The notes below the pieces were generated by a model. It saw nothing but the letters and a program-made list of their open reading frames with translations, was not told the origin of the DNA and searched no databases. Shown here piece after piece: positions 62,891 to 64,000 of a stretch of DNA of 64,000 bases. Position 1 is the stretch's first letter; every line of letters starts with the position of its first letter. The translations under genes and the position numbers were made by a program. Source of the stretch: a virus; IMG/VR virus record IMGVR_UViG_3300037070_003613, positions 1 through 64,000 of that record; one strand, given 5' to 3'.

Positions 62891-64000
62891 ATGGGCGCAG
62901 TGATCGTGCTACTCCCCGCCGACCCGGCGGCGCTCGCAGCGGACGACGGCGACCCGGCGGAGGAACTCCACGTCACCCTGCTGTACCTGTCCGACGAGAC
63001 GCTGCCGCCCGACCAGTACGCGCTCGTGTCCGAAGCTGTCGCCTCGTGCGCGTCGATGCCGCCGATCGACGCCGACGTGTCCGGCGCCGGGATGCTCGGC
63101 AAGGACGCCGCGATCGTGCTGATCCTCGAATCGCAAGAGATCATGGATGTGCGCGCGCAACTCAAGGACGCCTGCGCGGCGTTGATGAACGACGCCGTCC
63201 AGTTCCCGTCGTTCATCCCGCATCTCACCATCGGCTACGCCGACTCCGTCGAGCACGGCCAATCCCTCCTCGATCACTGCCTGCCGATGGTCGGCGACGT
63301 GATCACGCTCGACCGCCTCGCCTGCTTGAACGGCGACGAACGCCACGAAACCCCGCTCGGCGCCGCCGCCGAACCCGCCGAGGTCGACATCGAGTCCGAT
63401 GTCTACTCGGAACCGATCTTCACATTCGCCGCCCCGGCAGCGGTCCCGCCGCCGGTGCCGGGCGCGGCTGCTCCCGCCCCGGGTCCCGCCCCGGGCGCGG
63501 GAGCACGTCCGAAGCGACAGGTGATCCTGGTCGGGATGCCGGTGGTCGATCCGAGCAAGGTGCCGTACAAGCCGACCGGCCTGCCGTACCAGTCACCGGA
63601 GCCGTACGTCGCGCTGCTCGAAGTCAAGCTCCGCCAGAACGAGGTCCCCGAGCAACTCGCCCAGGTGCTCGGGGACGTCCACCCGCCACCCGCCACGTCG
63701 ACGGCGACGAAGTCGCTGACCGCATCGGACACACGCCCGGCACGACGCGCGGTGCTGATGGACCCGGCACCATTGGCCGCGGCGTCCGACGCGATCAAGG
63801 CCGCGCTCGAACCGTACGGCACGACCGTCGATGACTACCCGTTCGTCGTGCAACTCGGCAACGAAGGCATCAGCAAAGCGGACGTGGTGGCATTGAAGGG
63901 CCAAGCGGTCGACTTCGCCGGACTGATCGCAGTCCTCCCGGACGGCACCGTGATCCACGAGGACAAAGGCCAGAGCGCGCCATCGACCACTGAGCCGACG
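62891..64000 (+). CDS. 2H-phosphoesterase fusion protein (3' end outside window)
   Basis: At least 370 aa, open to the window end. HVTLLYL (near residue 27) and HLTIGYA (near 115) are the paired HxT motifs of 2H phosphoesterases (2'-5' RNA ligase-like). They are followed by a Pro/Ala-rich linker (residues 175-205, PPPVPGAAAPAPGPAPGAG) and a further alpha/beta region. In other actinobacteriophages such domains precede capsid maturation proteases; that part may lie beyond 64000. The 2H fold may remove cyclic phosphates from RNA, which would suit a phage rich in tRNA. Confidence 0.75.
   Translation, partial: MGAVIVLLPADPAALAADDGDPAEELHVTLLYLSDETLPPDQYALVSEAVASCASMPPIDADVSGAGMLGKDAAIVLILESQEIMDVRAQLKDACAALMNDAVQFPSFIPHLTIGYADSVEHGQSLLDHCLPMVGDVITLDRLACLNGDERHETPLGAAAEPAEVDIESDVYSEPIFTFAAPAAVPPPVPGAAAPAPGPAPGAGARPKRQVILVGMPVVDPSKVPYKPTGLPYQSPEPYVALLEVKLRQNEVPEQLAQVLGDVHPPPATSTATKSLTASDTRPARRAVLMDPAPLAAASDAIKAALEPYGTTVDDYPFVVQLGNEGISKADVVALKGQAVDFAGLIAVLPDGTVIHEDKGQSAPSTTEPT

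Noticed and set aside
1-64000. Prophage or plasmid interpretation
   Set aside because: No integrase, attachment-site pair, replication initiator or host flank was seen. The parS-like site alone does not establish a plasmid.

Overview
The window reads as part of a large, virulent-type tailed phage genome of a high-GC actinobacterium. Genes are densely packed and start mostly by ATGA, GTGA or TGATG overlaps. Codons end in G or C. There is a portal protein, a MuF-type head protein, and a very large tRNA complement. No integrase, rRNA operon or host housekeeping gene is visible. Terminase and major capsid genes are not in the window.

Layout. 1-3870: small accessory genes, a papain-like protein whose nucleophile position carries Ser, and a MerR-like protein. 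3870-6351: six tandem structured RNAs that look like Y RNAs (two contain circularly permuted tRNA modules), directly upstream of a TROVE/Ro60-like protein. 6355-19936: about 40 short early-type genes in transcription units that share one promoter design (TTGACA, 18-bp spacer, CATAAT or GATAAT) and one start-associated sequence (GGAAACCACC). 19996-22080: portal. 22087-37923: four giant, translationally coupled ORFs (1749, 1597, 1176 and 759 aa). They are strings of enzymatic modules, and 17 copies of the motif NPWHDEIGRFAPKGTG head the modules. The modules include a CCA-adding enzyme, HNH nuclease, GNATs, ADP-ribosyltransferases, HExxH zincins, ParB-like domains, the MuF domain and a RelA/SpoT-like domain. 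38154-44642: glycosyltransferases, sugar and FkbM methyltransferases, two DNA methyltransferases and an HNH nuclease. 44697-60706: 33 tRNA genes covering all 20 amino acids, interleaved with small genes and several other structured RNAs. One of these RNAs carries a 20-nt identity to the GTPase-associated centre of 23S rRNA. 60688-64000: HNH nucleases, small genes, a probable head protein, and a 2H-phosphoesterase fusion cut by the window end.

How the parts may work together (inference). The phage appears to bring its own translation kit: tRNAs, a CCA-adding module, a Ro60-type RNA chaperone with its RNAs, and an rRNA mimic. It also carries a packaged or co-injected set of effectors attached to head proteins through a repeated tag. 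The three strongest candidates for something undescribed are the 23S GTPase-centre mimic (45018-45150), the Y-RNA-like array (3971-4683), and the NPWHDEIGRFAPKGTG tagging system (22108-37116, with a stand-alone member at 51817-52419).

All calls come from reading the sequence and from recalled family motifs. No database search or folding program was run.
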